Origin: CAYTEO01 sp964436825
GTDB lineage: Bacteria > Krumholzibacteriota > Krumholzibacteriia > LZORAL124-64-63
Assembly (NCBI GenBank): GCA_964436825.1
Contig: CAYTEO010000009.1
Coordinates: 1 to 64,000, forward strand
Reading direction: 5' to 3'
Length of the DNA: 64,000 nt
Below the pieces are notes generated by a model. That model was not told where the DNA came from and ran no database searches. It worked only from the letters and a program-made list of their open reading frames with translations. The number at the start of each line of letters is the position of its first letter. Position 1 is the stretch's first letter. The translations under genes and the position numbers were made by a program. Below, piece by piece: positions 41,813-50,419 of this stretch.

Positions 41813-42133
41813 TCACTCCCAGATGCCCAGCTCTGCCTTCACCTCGTCGGTGGCATCGACGCGCGGGTCCCAGGGCGGGTCCCAGACCAGATCGATCTCG
41901 CAGTGGTGGACCCCGGGCACGCCGAGGACGGCGTTGCGGGCCTCCTCCATGATCTGGGGTGCCAGCGGGCACATGGGACTGGTCAGGGTCATCTCGACGG
42001 TGACGTCGCCGGTGTCGGGATCGATCTCGATGCCGCGGACCAGGCCCATGTCGACGATGGAGAGGCGCAGGTCGGGATCCACCACCGGTCGCAACGCCTC
42101 CAGGATCCCGGCCTGGCTGGGGACCTCACTCAT
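41813..42133 (-). CDS. sufT: SufT-like MIP18/DUF59 Fe-S assembly protein
   Basis: A 106-residue MIP18-family (DUF59) protein, the SufT/PaaD-like factor that assists Fe-S cluster maturation. The family patterns are VVDPDLRLSIVDMGLVRGIEI and LTSPMCPLAPQIMEEA (reactive Cys near residue 55), and VWDPPWDP near the C-terminus. It overlaps sufU by 8 nt and is the last gene of the suf operon, its usual place. Confidence 0.9.
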   Translation of the reverse strand: MSEVPSQAGILEALRPVVDPDLRLSIVDMGLVRGIEIDPDTGDVTVEMTLTSPMCPLAPQIMEEARNAVLGVPGVHHCEIDLVWDPPWDPRVDATDEVKAELGIWE

Positions 42134-42611
42134 GATTCTCCTCCTCGGTGGAGACCTCCCCCGCCGGGCGCCGCTGCTCGGCGGCGAGCAGCGCCTCCAG
42201 CAGGGTGATCCACGGCAGCAGGGCGCACTTGACCCGCACCGGGAACCTGCGGACGCCGGTCAGGACCTCCAGGTCGCCGGGATCCAGTTCGTCTGGCAGC
42301 TCGCCCCGGTCGTCGTGCATGACGGCGCGGAAGGCCTCGGCCAGGCGGCGGGCCTCCTCACGCGTGCGGCCGCGCACCAGGTCGGCCAGGATGGAACCGC
42401 TGGCCCGGGAGATGGCGCAGCCGTCGGTCACGACGGCCACGTCGGCGATCCGGTCCCCGTCCCACTTCAGCTGCAGGGTCACCTCGTCGCCGCAGGAGGG
42501 GTTCTTGCCGGCCGCCTCGGTGTCCGGGTCGGGCAAGGGCTCGGCGGCGTGGGGGCGGCGGTGGTGATCGAGGATCACCTCCCGGTAGAGGGCGTCCATC
42601 TCCATGGTCAT
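42126..42611 (-). CDS. sufU: SufU sulfur-transfer protein
   Basis: A 161-residue SufU/IscU-fold protein that accepts persulfide sulfur from SufS. The three conserved cysteines are in NPSCGDEV, DGCAISRASGSIL and RVKCALLPW, with the Asp and the GCAISxAS insertion typical of zinc-containing SufU. The start ATG 42611 overlaps the sufS stop (ATGA). The presence of SufU and absence of SufE/SufA points to the Gram-positive/FCB-type Suf layout. Confidence 0.93.
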   Translation of the reverse strand: MTMEMDALYREVILDHHRRPHAAEPLPDPDTEAAGKNPSCGDEVTLQLKWDGDRIADVAVVTDGCAISRASGSILADLVRGRTREEARRLAEAFRAVMHDDRGELPDELDPGDLEVLTGVRRFPVRVKCALLPWITLLEALLAAEQRRPAGEVSTEEENHE

Positions 42612-43900
42612 GCTCCGAAGACGCTCCTGGCGTAGCCGATGGCCTCGACCAGGGCGTCGATCTCGTCGTGGGTGGTGTGGACGGCGAAGCTGGCCCGGGT
42701 CGTCGCCACCACCCCCAGGCGGCGGTGCAGCGGCTGCGCGCAGTGGTGGCCGGCCCGGACGGCCACGCCGCGGGCGTCCAGCAGCTGGGCCATGTCGTGG
42801 GGGTGGACGGCCGGATCGTGGAAGCTGACCAGCCCGCCGCGGGCGGCCGGATCGGCCGGACCGTAGAGGGTCAGCCCCAGGGCGGCCAGCCGCTCCCAGG
42901 CATAGCCGGTGATCTCGATCTCGTGGGTCCGCACCTGCTGGAGGGTCACCTCGTCCAGCATGTCCAGGGCGGGCGGGAAGGCCGCCGCCGCCGCCACGTT
43001 GGGCGTGCCAGCCTCGAAGCGCCACGGGATGTCCGCCCAGGTGGCGCCCTCGAGCGTGACCGTCTCGATCATCTCCCCGCCGCCCCAGGCCGGCTCCAGG
43101 CGCGCCAGCGCCTCCTCGGTGCCGACCAGGAAGCCCAGCCCGAACGGACCATAGCACTTGTGGGCGGAGAAGGCGAGCAGGTCCGCGCCCAGCTCGGCGA
43201 AGATCAGCGGCAGGTGCCCCACCGACTGGGCGGCGTCGACGACGACCACCGCACCCACCCGGTGGGCGGCCGCGGCGATCTCGGCCACGGGGTTGATCGT
43301 CCCCAGGACGTTGGAGACGTGGGTCAGCGCGACGACCCGCGTCCGCTCCCCCAGCAGATCCGGCAGGCGGGACAGGTCCAGCTCGCCCGAGTCGGTCACC
43401 GGTACGAAGCGCAGGACCAGCCCGCGGTCGCGGGCGATCATCTGCCACGGGACGAGGTTGGCGTGGTGCTCCATCCCGGTCAGGACGATCTCGTCCCCCG
43501 CCCGCAGCGACGGGGCCAGTCCCCTGGCGACCAGGTTCAGGCTCGCCGTCGTCCCGCCGGTGACGACGACCTGCTCGGGACGGCGCACCCCCAGGAAGCG
43601 GGCCACCCGCCGTCGGCACCCCTCGTAGAGATCGGTGGCCTCGGCCGCCAGGGTGTGCATCCCGCGGTGGACGTTGGCGTTGTGCTCGCGGTGGAAGCGC
43701 GCCTCGGCGGCGATGACCGCCTCGGGGCGCTGGGTCGTGGCGGCCGAGTCCAGGTAGACCAGCGGCCGGCCTCCGATCGTCCGCGCCAGGGCGGGGAACC
43801 GCTCCCGCAGCAGGGCGCCGCAGCGGTCGCACTCGCCGGTCTGGGCGGCGCAGGCGCGGCTGCCCGTCGGGGCGGGGAGAGCGTGACGACGGCTACCCAT
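42608..43900 (-). CDS. sufS: SufS cysteine desulfurase with Cys-containing N-terminal extension
   Basis: A 430-residue group II cysteine desulfurase. The PLP lysine is in FSAHKCYGPFG and the catalytic cysteine in RAGHHCAQPLH; VYLDSAATTQRP and VRGMHTLA-like NVHRGMHTLAAEA are family motifs. The chain has an extra N-terminal segment of about 33 residues with C17, C24 and C27 before the usual start (RERFPALART). The ATG at 43900 is preferred to the GTG three nt upstream because AGGAGG is then 7 nt away. It mobilises sulfur from cysteine for SufU. Confidence 0.93.
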   Translation of the reverse strand: MGSRRHALPAPTGSRACAAQTGECDRCGALLRERFPALARTIGGRPLVYLDSAATTQRPEAVIAAEARFHREHNANVHRGMHTLAAEATDLYEGCRRRVARFLGVRRPEQVVVTGGTTASLNLVARGLAPSLRAGDEIVLTGMEHHANLVPWQMIARDRGLVLRFVPVTDSGELDLSRLPDLLGERTRVVALTHVSNVLGTINPVAEIAAAAHRVGAVVVVDAAQSVGHLPLIFAELGADLLAFSAHKCYGPFGLGFLVGTEEALARLEPAWGGGEMIETVTLEGATWADIPWRFEAGTPNVAAAAAFPPALDMLDEVTLQQVRTHEIEITGYAWERLAALGLTLYGPADPAARGGLVSFHDPAVHPHDMAQLLDARGVAVRAGHHCAQPLHRRLGVVATTRASFAVHTTHDEIDALVEAIGYARSVFGA

Positions 43901-45177
43901 CACACCGCCTCCTGCCAGCTCTCGATCCGCGCCAGGACGCTCGCGTCCAGCGACGCGCGCACGCCGTCGGGCAGGCGGGAGAGGGTCGGCTCCAGGAACC
44001 CGCGCACGACCAGGCGCAGGGCGGCGTCGGGATCGAGGCCGCGGCTCTGCAGGTAGAAGAGCTGGTCCGGGTCCACCGGCGCGACCGTGGCGCCGTGGCT
44101 GCAGGAGACGTCCTCGTTGAGGATCTCCAGCTCGGGGATCGTGTCCGCCCGCGCCCCGTCCGACAGCAGCAGGTTGCGGTTCTGCTGGTAGGCCTCGGCG
44201 CCGGTGGCCTGCTCCTCGATCCGGATCAGGCCGGTGTAGCCGACGCGGCCGCGGCCGGCGGCGACGGTCCGGAAGTCGATGTCGCTGCCGGTCCGCGGGG
44301 CCAGGTGGCGGTGGCGCGTGTGCTGGTCCAGGTGGCGACCGCCTCCGTCGGCCAGGGCGACGCCGATCATCTCGCTCCGCGCCCCGGCGCCGGCCAGGTC
44401 GGACGCGATCTCCAGCTTCGTCCGTCCGCCGCCCAGGACGGCGAAGGCGGTCAGCAGCCCGGCGTCCCGCTCCAGGCGGGCGCGGCGGTGCAGGTAGCCG
44501 GCGACGTCGTCGTCCCAGCGCTGGACCAGCAGATGCCGCACGCGCGCCCCGGCGCCGACCGACAGCAGTGTCGCCCCCAGGACGCGGCGGGCGTCGCCGC
44601 GGTGCTCCTCCAGGAGGGTCACCTCGCTGGACCGCCCGGCGAGCAGCACCAGGCGCGGGAGCGACAGCGGGGCGACGGCGTCGCAGACGACGTGGACCGG
44701 CGCCTCCAGCCGCGTCCCGTCGGGCACCCGCAGCAGCAGGCCGGCGTTCCATGCCGCCGCGTTGAGGCGGGGGAAGAAACCGTCGTCGTCGAGCCCGTCG
44801 GCCAGGGCGAGATCGGCGCCCGACGCCTCGGCCAGCGGGACGGCGACCAGCCCGGCCCGGCGGGCCGCCTCGCCCAGCTCGACACGGGGCGCCCGGCCCG
44901 GGGCCAGGGAGACGACGGCGGCGGCGCCGGCGAGGTCGGCGGCACGGTCGGCGGCCGGCGCCTCCCGCGCCAGTCCCTCCCAGCTCTCCGGCAACAGCGT
45001 CTCCGGATCGGTGAAGCGCCACAGGTGGACGGACCGGTCGGGCAGTGCCATGTCGACCAGCCGCTCCAGGATGGCTTGGCGCCGCCGGTCATCGGCCTCG
45101 CCCAGGCGGCGGGCCAGCTCCTCCAGCAGTTCCCGCGCCGGCAGGTTCGGCGCGGCCAGGGTCGTCGTATCAGCCAA
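43900..45177 (-). CDS. sufD: SufD Fe-S scaffold subunit
   Basis: A 425-residue SufD, partner of SufB and SufC in the SufBC2D scaffold. The core beta-helix ends in the shared SufB/SufD signature EDVSCSHGATVAPVDPDQLFYLQSRGL, followed by VVRGFLEP. The start is TTG at 45177: GGAGGG lies 6 nt upstream and it overlaps the sufB stop by 8 nt, and no ATG is closer to the family start. N-terminal helical domain is diverged, as usual for SufD. Confidence 0.92.
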   Translation of the reverse strand: MADTTTLAAPNLPARELLEELARRLGEADDRRRQAILERLVDMALPDRSVHLWRFTDPETLLPESWEGLAREAPAADRAADLAGAAAVVSLAPGRAPRVELGEAARRAGLVAVPLAEASGADLALADGLDDDGFFPRLNAAAWNAGLLLRVPDGTRLEAPVHVVCDAVAPLSLPRLVLLAGRSSEVTLLEEHRGDARRVLGATLLSVGAGARVRHLLVQRWDDDVAGYLHRRARLERDAGLLTAFAVLGGGRTKLEIASDLAGAGARSEMIGVALADGGGRHLDQHTRHRHLAPRTGSDIDFRTVAAGRGRVGYTGLIRIEEQATGAEAYQQNRNLLLSDGARADTIPELEILNEDVSCSHGATVAPVDPDQLFYLQSRGLDPDAALRLVVRGFLEPTLSRLPDGVRASLDASVLARIESWQEAV

Positions 45178-46588
45178 CGGAGCCCTCCATTTCCAGCTCG
45201 ATGAGCCTGTTCAGCTCCACGGCGTACTCCATGGGCAGTTCCTTGACGAACGGCTCGATGAAACCGCCCACCACCATCAGGCGGGCCTGGTCCTCGTCCA
45301 GGCCCCGGCTCTGCAGGTAGAAGAGCTGCTCCTCGGCCAGCTTGGAGACGCGGGCCTCGTGCTCGACGCTGGCGTCGCGCTCGGCGATGTCCATCGTCGG
45401 GTAGGTGTCGCTGCGGGCCCGCTCGCCGATGAGCAGGGCGTCGCACTCCACGCTCGTGCGGCACCCGGTGGCGCCCTTGCGGATCTGGACCAGGCCGCGG
45501 TAGCTGCTGCGGCCGTCGTCCTTGGAGATCGACTTGGAGATGATCCGCGAGGTGGTCCGCGGCGCCGCGTGGATCATCTTGGCGCCGGCGTCCTGGTGCT
45601 GGCCGTGCCCGGCGAAGGCGATCGAGAGCACCTCGCCGTGGGCCCCCTCGCCCCGCAGGACGATGGCCGGGTACTTCATGGTCAGCTTGCTGCCGATGTT
45701 CCCGTCGACCCACTCGACCAGGGCGTTGGCGTAGGCGTGGGCCCGCTTGGTGACCAGGTTGAAGACGTTGGTCGACCAGTTCTGGATCGTCGTGTAGCGG
45801 ATGTGGGCCCCGGGCAGCGCCACCAGTTCGACGACGGCGGCGTGGAGCGAGTCCGAGGAGTAGGTCGGCGCGGTACACCCCTCGATGTAGTGCACCGAGC
45901 TGCCCTCGTCGGCGATGATCAGCGTCCGCTCGAACTGGCCCATGTTCTCGGTGTTGATCCGGAAGTAGGCCTGCAGCGGGATCTTCACGTCCACCCCGGG
46001 CGGGACGTAGATGAACGAGCCGCCCGACCAGGCCGCCGTGTTCAGGGCGGAGAACTTGTTGTCGCCCGGCGGGATGATCTTGCCGAACCAGCGGCGGACG
46101 ATGTCGGGATGCTCGCGCAGGCCGCTGTCCATGTCCATGAACAGGACGCCCTGCTTCTCCAGGTCCTTGCGGATGGAGTGGTAGACGACCTCGCTCTCGT
46201 ACTGGGCCGTCACGCCGGCCAGGAACTTCCGCTCGGCCTCGGGCACGCCCAGGCGGTCGAAGGTCTTCTTGATCTGGTCGGGAACGTCGTCCCAGTCCCG
46301 GGCCTGCTCCCCCCTGGGCTTGACGTAGTAGTGGATGTTGTCGAAGTCGATCTCGCCGAGCAGCTCCTGGTTCCCCCAGCGCGGCATCGGCTTGGCCAGG
46401 AAGATGTCCAGGGCGCGGTGACGCATCTCGCGCATCCAGTCGGGTTCCCCCTTCCTGCGCGAGATCATCTCGACGACCTCGTGGTCGATCCCCTTGGGCA
46501 CCTTGATCTGGTAGTCGTCCGGGTCGTGGAAGCCGTAGCGCTCCGTGTAGTCGGCGTTGATCCCCGCGACCTGGTGCTTCGTGCTCAT
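45170..46588 (-). CDS. sufB: SufB Fe-S scaffold subunit
   Basis: A 472-residue SufB, where the nascent cluster is built. It carries the family motifs YHSIRKDLEKQGVLFMDMDSGLREHPD, IHYIEGCTAPTYSSDSLHAAVVEL (conserved Cys) and EHEARVSKLAEEQLFYLQSRGLDEDQA (Glu/His near the C-terminus). Length matches other SufB proteins. It starts at ATG 46588, overlapping sufC by ATGA. Confidence 0.96.
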   Translation of the reverse strand: MSTKHQVAGINADYTERYGFHDPDDYQIKVPKGIDHEVVEMISRRKGEPDWMREMRHRALDIFLAKPMPRWGNQELLGEIDFDNIHYYVKPRGEQARDWDDVPDQIKKTFDRLGVPEAERKFLAGVTAQYESEVVYHSIRKDLEKQGVLFMDMDSGLREHPDIVRRWFGKIIPPGDNKFSALNTAAWSGGSFIYVPPGVDVKIPLQAYFRINTENMGQFERTLIIADEGSSVHYIEGCTAPTYSSDSLHAAVVELVALPGAHIRYTTIQNWSTNVFNLVTKRAHAYANALVEWVDGNIGSKLTMKYPAIVLRGEGAHGEVLSIAFAGHGQHQDAGAKMIHAAPRTTSRIISKSISKDDGRSSYRGLVQIRKGATGCRTSVECDALLIGERARSDTYPTMDIAERDASVEHEARVSKLAEEQLFYLQSRGLDEDQARLMVVGGFIEPFVKELPMEYAVELNRLIELEMEGSVG

Positions 46589-47376
46589 GACCGCCCTCCC
46601 CCGGCGCCGACCGGCTCGCGCAGCCAGTCGTAGCCGCGCTCCTCCAGCTCGCGGGCCAGCTCGGGACCGCCGCTGCGGACGATCCTGCCGTCCATGAAGA
46701 CGTGGACCCGGTCCGGGTGGACGTAGTCGAGGATCCGCTGGTAGTGGGTGATCAGCAGCACGCCCGTCTCCGGGCCCGCCGCCTTGTTGATCCCCTCGCT
46801 GACGACCTTCAGGGCGTCGATGTCCAGTCCCGAGTCGGTCTCGTCCAGGATGGCCACCACCGGCGACAGCAGCATCATCTGCAGGATCTCCAGCCGCTTC
46901 TTCTCCCCGCCGGAGAAACCGTCGTTCAGGTAGCGGCCCATGAAGTCGCGCGGCACGTCCAGTTCCCTGAACGCAGCCTCCAGCTCCTTGCGGAACTCCC
47001 GCACGGGGAGCTCCCGCCCCCGCCTGGCACCCAGGGACGCCCGCAGGAACGAGGCCACCGACACCCCGGGCACGGCCACGGGGTACTGGAAGCCGAGGAA
47101 CATCCCCTTGCGGGCCCGCTGGTGGGCCGGCAGCTCCTGGACGGGCATGCCGTCGAGCAGGATCTCGCCCTCGACGTCGTAGGCGGGGTGCCCCATCAGG
47201 GCCGACGCCAGGGTCGACTTGCCCGACCCGTTGGGCCCCATCAGGACGTGCTTCTCGCCGGCGCGGATCGACAGGTCGACCCCCTTGACGATCTCCTTGC
47301 GGTCGCCCGACTCGCTGTCGACGACGGCGACGCGCAGGCCGCTGCAGGCGAGGACCTCTCTGGGTGACGTGCTCAT
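46585..47376 (-). CDS. sufC: SufC ABC-type ATPase
   Basis: A 263-residue ATPase of the Suf complex. Walker A GPNGSGKSTLA near residue 48, signature FSGGEKKRLEILQ near 151, Walker B VAILDETDSGLD near 178, and the H-loop LLITHYQRILDYV, all as in SufC. It powers conformational change of SufBD. It overlaps the Rrf2 regulator by ATGA and sufB by ATGA. Confidence 0.96.
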   Translation of the reverse strand: MSTSPREVLACSGLRVAVVDSESGDRKEIVKGVDLSIRAGEKHVLMGPNGSGKSTLASALMGHPAYDVEGEILLDGMPVQELPAHQRARKGMFLGFQYPVAVPGVSVASFLRASLGARRGRELPVREFRKELEAAFRELDVPRDFMGRYLNDGFSGGEKKRLEILQMMLLSPVVAILDETDSGLDIDALKVVSEGINKAAGPETGVLLITHYQRILDYVHPDRVHVFMDGRIVRSGGPELARELEERGYDWLREPVGAGGGRS

Positions 47377-47867
47377 GACTCGCTGGCTCCTCTCGGATTC
47401 GGGATCAACGACCGGAGGGACTCCCCCTCGCGGCCGACCAGTTCCAGGTGGATCTCCCGCTCGCTGCGCTGCAGGTCGGCCAGGCTCGTGGCCGCCAGCA
47501 GGCGCGACAGCATCCTCTCGAGGTGCTGCCAGACGGGACGCAGGCCGCAGTCGGCCAGGTGCGGGCAGCGCTCGTCGCTGGGCCGGGCGCGCGAACAGCC
47601 GCTGCCGCGCAGCAGCCGATCCTCCAGGCAGGAGAGGATCTCCAGGACGGCGATCCGCTCGGCGGGACGCGCCAGGACGTAGCCGCCGTGGCGACCGCGC
47701 ACGGCCTCGACGACGCCGCCGCGCCTGAGCTTGCCCAGCAGCTTGGCGACCGTGGGCTCGGGCAACCGCTCCAGCGCGGCCAACTCGGCCAGGGTCAGCT
47801 GCCGGTCGGCCCGGGCCAGCCTGGCGGCCAGGCGGACGGCCTGGTCCTCTGCCTTGGAGATCTTCAT
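47373..47867 (-). CDS. sufR: Rrf2-family Fe-S-sensing regulator of suf
   Basis: A 164-residue Rrf2-family winged-helix regulator. The DNA-binding part reads LTLAELAALERLPEPTVAKLLGKLRRGG, and the cluster loop has C91, C101 and C107 (spacing 9 and 5 residues), consistent with a [2Fe-2S] or [4Fe-4S] ligand set as in IscR/SufR-type members. It heads the suf operon with 4-nt overlap into sufC and probably autoregulates it according to cluster supply. The symbol is by analogy; sequence alone does not separate it from IscR. Confidence 0.88.
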   Translation of the reverse strand: MKISKAEDQAVRLAARLARADRQLTLAELAALERLPEPTVAKLLGKLRRGGVVEAVRGRHGGYVLARPAERIAVLEILSCLEDRLLRGSGCSRARPSDERCPHLADCGLRPVWQHLERMLSRLLAATSLADLQRSEREIHLELVGREGESLRSLIPNPRGASES

Positions 47868-47921
47868 CGTCGTTGCCCTATCCCTTTCCGACGCTACGCA
47901 GTTGGTATCGCCTCTGTCGGC

Positions 47922-47949
47922 AGGATATATACATTTCTTTTTTAGTCAA
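47922..47949 (-). promoter_or_regulatory. suf operon promoter
   Basis: TTGACT (47949-47944), a 16-bp A-rich spacer and TATCCT (47927-47922) on the minus strand, about 55 nt before the regulator start. The surrounding ATATAT tract is a candidate Rrf2 operator. Confidence 0.55.
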
Positions 47950-48055
47950 GATTAAATTCCGAGTTTTCCGGTTTTTTTGAGCGCCATTGTCTCCAATGAC
48001 AGGCATCGGTATCTTCACGGGCCCGCCTTCGCCATTGTCAAGGGAGGAAGGAAGG

Positions 48056-48718
48056 ATGCAGAAAGCGGCGGTGTTCGCCGTGATCGCGGGACTCGTGTCG
48101 GCCGCGAGCGGGGCGTCGGGCTGGACCGTGCCCGATCCCTACGTGCGCGTGCTCTCCCGGGCTCCGGTTCCGGTCACCGTCTACACCACACCGGCGGGGA
48201 CCGGCCAGCCCCTGGGCGCCTGCTCCACCGGAGGCGGTCTCCTCGTCGACGGGACCATCACCATCCAGCTCCTCGACGCCGATCAACCCGTCTCCGGGTT
48301 CCCGGCGGAGGACATCTGGCTGGAGAGTGGCTGGACGGCGGTCGATCCCCCGACACCGTTCGCGCCTTGTCCGACCTGCGGTAGCTGCGCCGACGGACCG
48401 ACAGACGTGGACGGACTGACCACCTTCTCCCGGGCCCTGGCCGGGGGCGGAACCTCCATCGCCGACCAGGGGCCGGTCCTGGTGATCTGCGTCAACGGCG
48501 ACGTGCCGCCCCAGGATCCGCTGCCGGGATACTCGATCGTCTCGCCCGACCTCGACGGCGACCTCACCGTCGGCCTCGCGGACCTGATCGTCTTCACGCG
48601 CTGCTACGGCGGCCACGAGAGACAGTGCGACCTCAACTGGGACGGGAACGTCAACCTCCCGGACCTGGCCCTGTTCAGCGCCGCCTACGGCGAGGTCTGC
48701 CCGGCACCCCCGGAGTGA
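48056..48718 (+). CDS. Small exported protein with C-terminal dockerin-like repeats
   Basis: A 220-residue protein with a signal peptide (MQKAAVFAVIAGLVSAASGASG, cleavage near residue 20). The middle is unrecognised and beta-rich, with a Cys-rich stretch PCPTCGSC. The end (about residues 163-214) contains two dockerin-type EF-hand-like repeats: DLDGDLTVGLADLIVF and DLNWDGNVNLPDLALF, each with the Dx[DN]xD calcium-loop pattern. Such tails are common on secreted proteins of Planctomycetes and FCB-like phyla, often without cellulosomes. Purine-rich GGGAGGAAGGAAGG precedes ATG 48056. It stands alone, convergent with the NapH-like gene. Function unknown. Confidence 0.75.
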   Translation: MQKAAVFAVIAGLVSAASGASGWTVPDPYVRVLSRAPVPVTVYTTPAGTGQPLGACSTGGGLLVDGTITIQLLDADQPVSGFPAEDIWLESGWTAVDPPTPFAPCPTCGSCADGPTDVDGLTTFSRALAGGGTSIADQGPVLVICVNGDVPPQDPLPGYSIVSPDLDGDLTVGLADLIVFTRCYGGHERQCDLNWDGNVNLPDLALFSAAYGEVCPAPPE

Positions 48719-48740
48719 CGCCGCCCGGCCGGGCGGCGGC

Positions 48741-49787
48741 TCAGTCGTCCGGTCCGTAGTCGGGGACCTGCCCCCGGTTGTGCCCGTAGACGGGACGGTC
48801 CAGCTCGTGGATCCGCCGCTCGTACTCGGCGCGGGAGATGTCGTTGTGCCAGTAGCCGGCCAGCTTCGCCGCGCCGATCCCCCCGAAGAAGAGCAGGACG
48901 ACGAGCACCGCGAACAGCCGCGGCGAGAGCGGCGCGCGCCGGCGCGGGAGCGAGACGGCCAGGGCCGCCGGGGCGGGACAGCTGAGGACGCACTCGAGGC
49001 AGCCGATGCACTCGGGAGCATGGACCGTCGTCACCCGGTCGACCGGCAGGTAGGACGGGCAGACCTGGGCACAGCGGCCGCAGGCGGTGCAGTCGGGCGG
49101 CGAGCGGCGGACCTTGACCGGCGAGAGGACCGACAGCAGTCCCAGCAGCGCCCCGTAGGGACAGAGGTAGCGGCACCAGAAGTACGGCACGACGAACGAG
49201 AGCACGACCAGCACGCCCAGGGTGACCAGGGTCGTCGTCGAGGGGTGCAGGAAGAACAGGAGCATCTTGATGTCGACGACCTTGTTGTAGGGCGAGTACA
49301 GGAACCGCTCCACCTCGTACGGGCTCATCTTGACGAAGACCGCCAGGACGAAGAAGAACAGCAGCAGGTACTTCAGTCCCCGCAGCGGGATGTCGAGCCA
49401 GCGGGGCAGCCTCAGACGGCGCCCGAAGACGCGGTCCGACGCCCGGGCGAGCCACTCGGCCAGCGTGCCCACGGGACAGAGCCAGCTGCAGAAGGCCTTC
49501 TTCAGCAGGACCGCCGTCCCGATGATCAGCAGCAGCAGGACCAGGGCCGCCGGATGGACCGTCGGTAGCCGCCCCGTCAGCAGCCATTGGCGCAGGCTGA
49601 TCAGGGCGGAGATGGGCAGGAACCCCTCCACTCCGGGCGGACGCACGCCCCCGGGACGCCCCGCCTGCAGGCGCAGGACCCAGTCGGTGAACTGCCAGCC
49701 GATCCACAGGACGACCAGCAGGGTCAGCACCTGGACCGCCAGGCGCCAGCGGTAGGGCGGCGGGAAGGGGGAGCGGCGGAGCCTCAC
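48741..49787 (-). CDS. NapH/NosR-like membrane 4Fe-4S ferredoxin protein
   Basis: A 348-residue membrane protein with four or more helices. It has paired membrane motifs CSWLCPVGTL and CRYLCPYGALLG and two [4Fe-4S] sites, CTACGRCAQVCP and CIGCLECVLSCP (about residues 250-290), followed by a last helix. This is the NapH/RdxA/NosR-C layout used to move electrons from quinol or flavin to periplasmic enzymes. GTG 49787 overlaps the Rrf2 stop as GTGA; the longer open frame to 49976 is within the regulator gene. No nap, nos or nrf partner is visible in the window. Confidence 0.8.
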   Translation of the reverse strand: MRLRRSPFPPPYRWRLAVQVLTLLVVLWIGWQFTDWVLRLQAGRPGGVRPPGVEGFLPISALISLRQWLLTGRLPTVHPAALVLLLLIIGTAVLLKKAFCSWLCPVGTLAEWLARASDRVFGRRLRLPRWLDIPLRGLKYLLLFFFVLAVFVKMSPYEVERFLYSPYNKVVDIKMLLFFLHPSTTTLVTLGVLVVLSFVVPYFWCRYLCPYGALLGLLSVLSPVKVRRSPPDCTACGRCAQVCPSYLPVDRVTTVHAPECIGCLECVLSCPAPAALAVSLPRRRAPLSPRLFAVLVVLLFFGGIGAAKLAGYWHNDISRAEYERRIHELDRPVYGHNRGQVPDYGPDD

Positions 49788-50227
49788 GACTGCACCTCCC
49801 CGGCTCCCGGCGTGGTCCCGCAGTCGAGATCGACCCGCCCGGCGGCCAGGTCGGCCACCGTGTAGCTTGCCAGCAGGCTGCGGATGCGGTCGCGCAGCGC
49901 GCCCCAGGACTGGTGCAGGGCGCAGGGGTGCTCGTCGTTGCACTCGGGCAGGCCGAGCAGGCAGCTCAGCCCCCACTCCCTCCCCTCCCCCAGTTCGACG
50001 ATCTCCATCAGGGGGATCTCGCCGGCGGGGCGCTGGAGACGGTAGCCGCCGCCCGGTCCGGGGCGCCCCCGGACCAGTCCGGCCAGGGTCAGCTGGTGGA
50101 GGATCTTGGCCACCATGGCGCCCGACAGCTGCATCCTCTCGGCCAGCTCACGGGTGGAGATCAGGTCGCCGCTGCCGGCCAGGATGGAAGCGGCGTGGAG
50201 GGCATAGCGGGTCTCGGCCTTGAACAT
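49784..50227 (-). CDS. Rrf2-family regulator (second copy)
   Basis: A 147-residue Rrf2 protein. HTH: FKAETRYALHAASIL at the N-terminus, LSGAMVAKILHQLTLAGLVRG; cluster loop C89, C96 and C102 (spacing 6 and 5), similar to NsrR-type members that sense nitric oxide or Fe-S status. It is co-transcribed with the NapH-like gene and divergent from resBC, so it could control both. NsrR assignment is possible but not certain. Confidence 0.88.
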   Translation of the reverse strand: MFKAETRYALHAASILAGSGDLISTRELAERMQLSGAMVAKILHQLTLAGLVRGRPGPGGGYRLQRPAGEIPLMEIVELGEGREWGLSCLLGLPECNDEHPCALHQSWGALRDRIRSLLASYTVADLAAGRVDLDCGTTPGAGEVQS

Positions 50228-50275
50228 GGTGTGGCTCCTCGGGCGGTGCGGCGATCAACCAATTCCTGACCGTCA

Positions 50276-50304
50276 AATAATTGTTACGACCATCGCCCCG
50301 TCAA
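50276..50304 (-). promoter_or_regulatory. Promoter and imperfect palindrome of the Rrf2-napH unit
   Basis: On the minus strand TTGACG (50304-50299), 17-bp spacer and ATTATT (50281-50276). An imperfect palindrome, CGTAACA-ATTA-TTTGACG on the minus strand, overlaps the -10, a plausible Rrf2 operator. Confidence 0.45.
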
Positions 50305-50419
50305 GCATCTCCGTTGCTTGTCACCCCCCTGTTGAATCGTTATCGTATTCGCCAACTCCAACCACGTCCCTCGACATTCGCCGCCGGCAAGCCGCGCGGC
50401 GATCAACGGAAAGGCAGCC

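Noticed and set aside
41610..42635. Plus-strand open frame with a good TTGAAA-N17-TTCTAT ahead of it
   Set aside because: The translation is Arg/Gly/Ala-rich with no motif and lies antisense to sufT and sufU.
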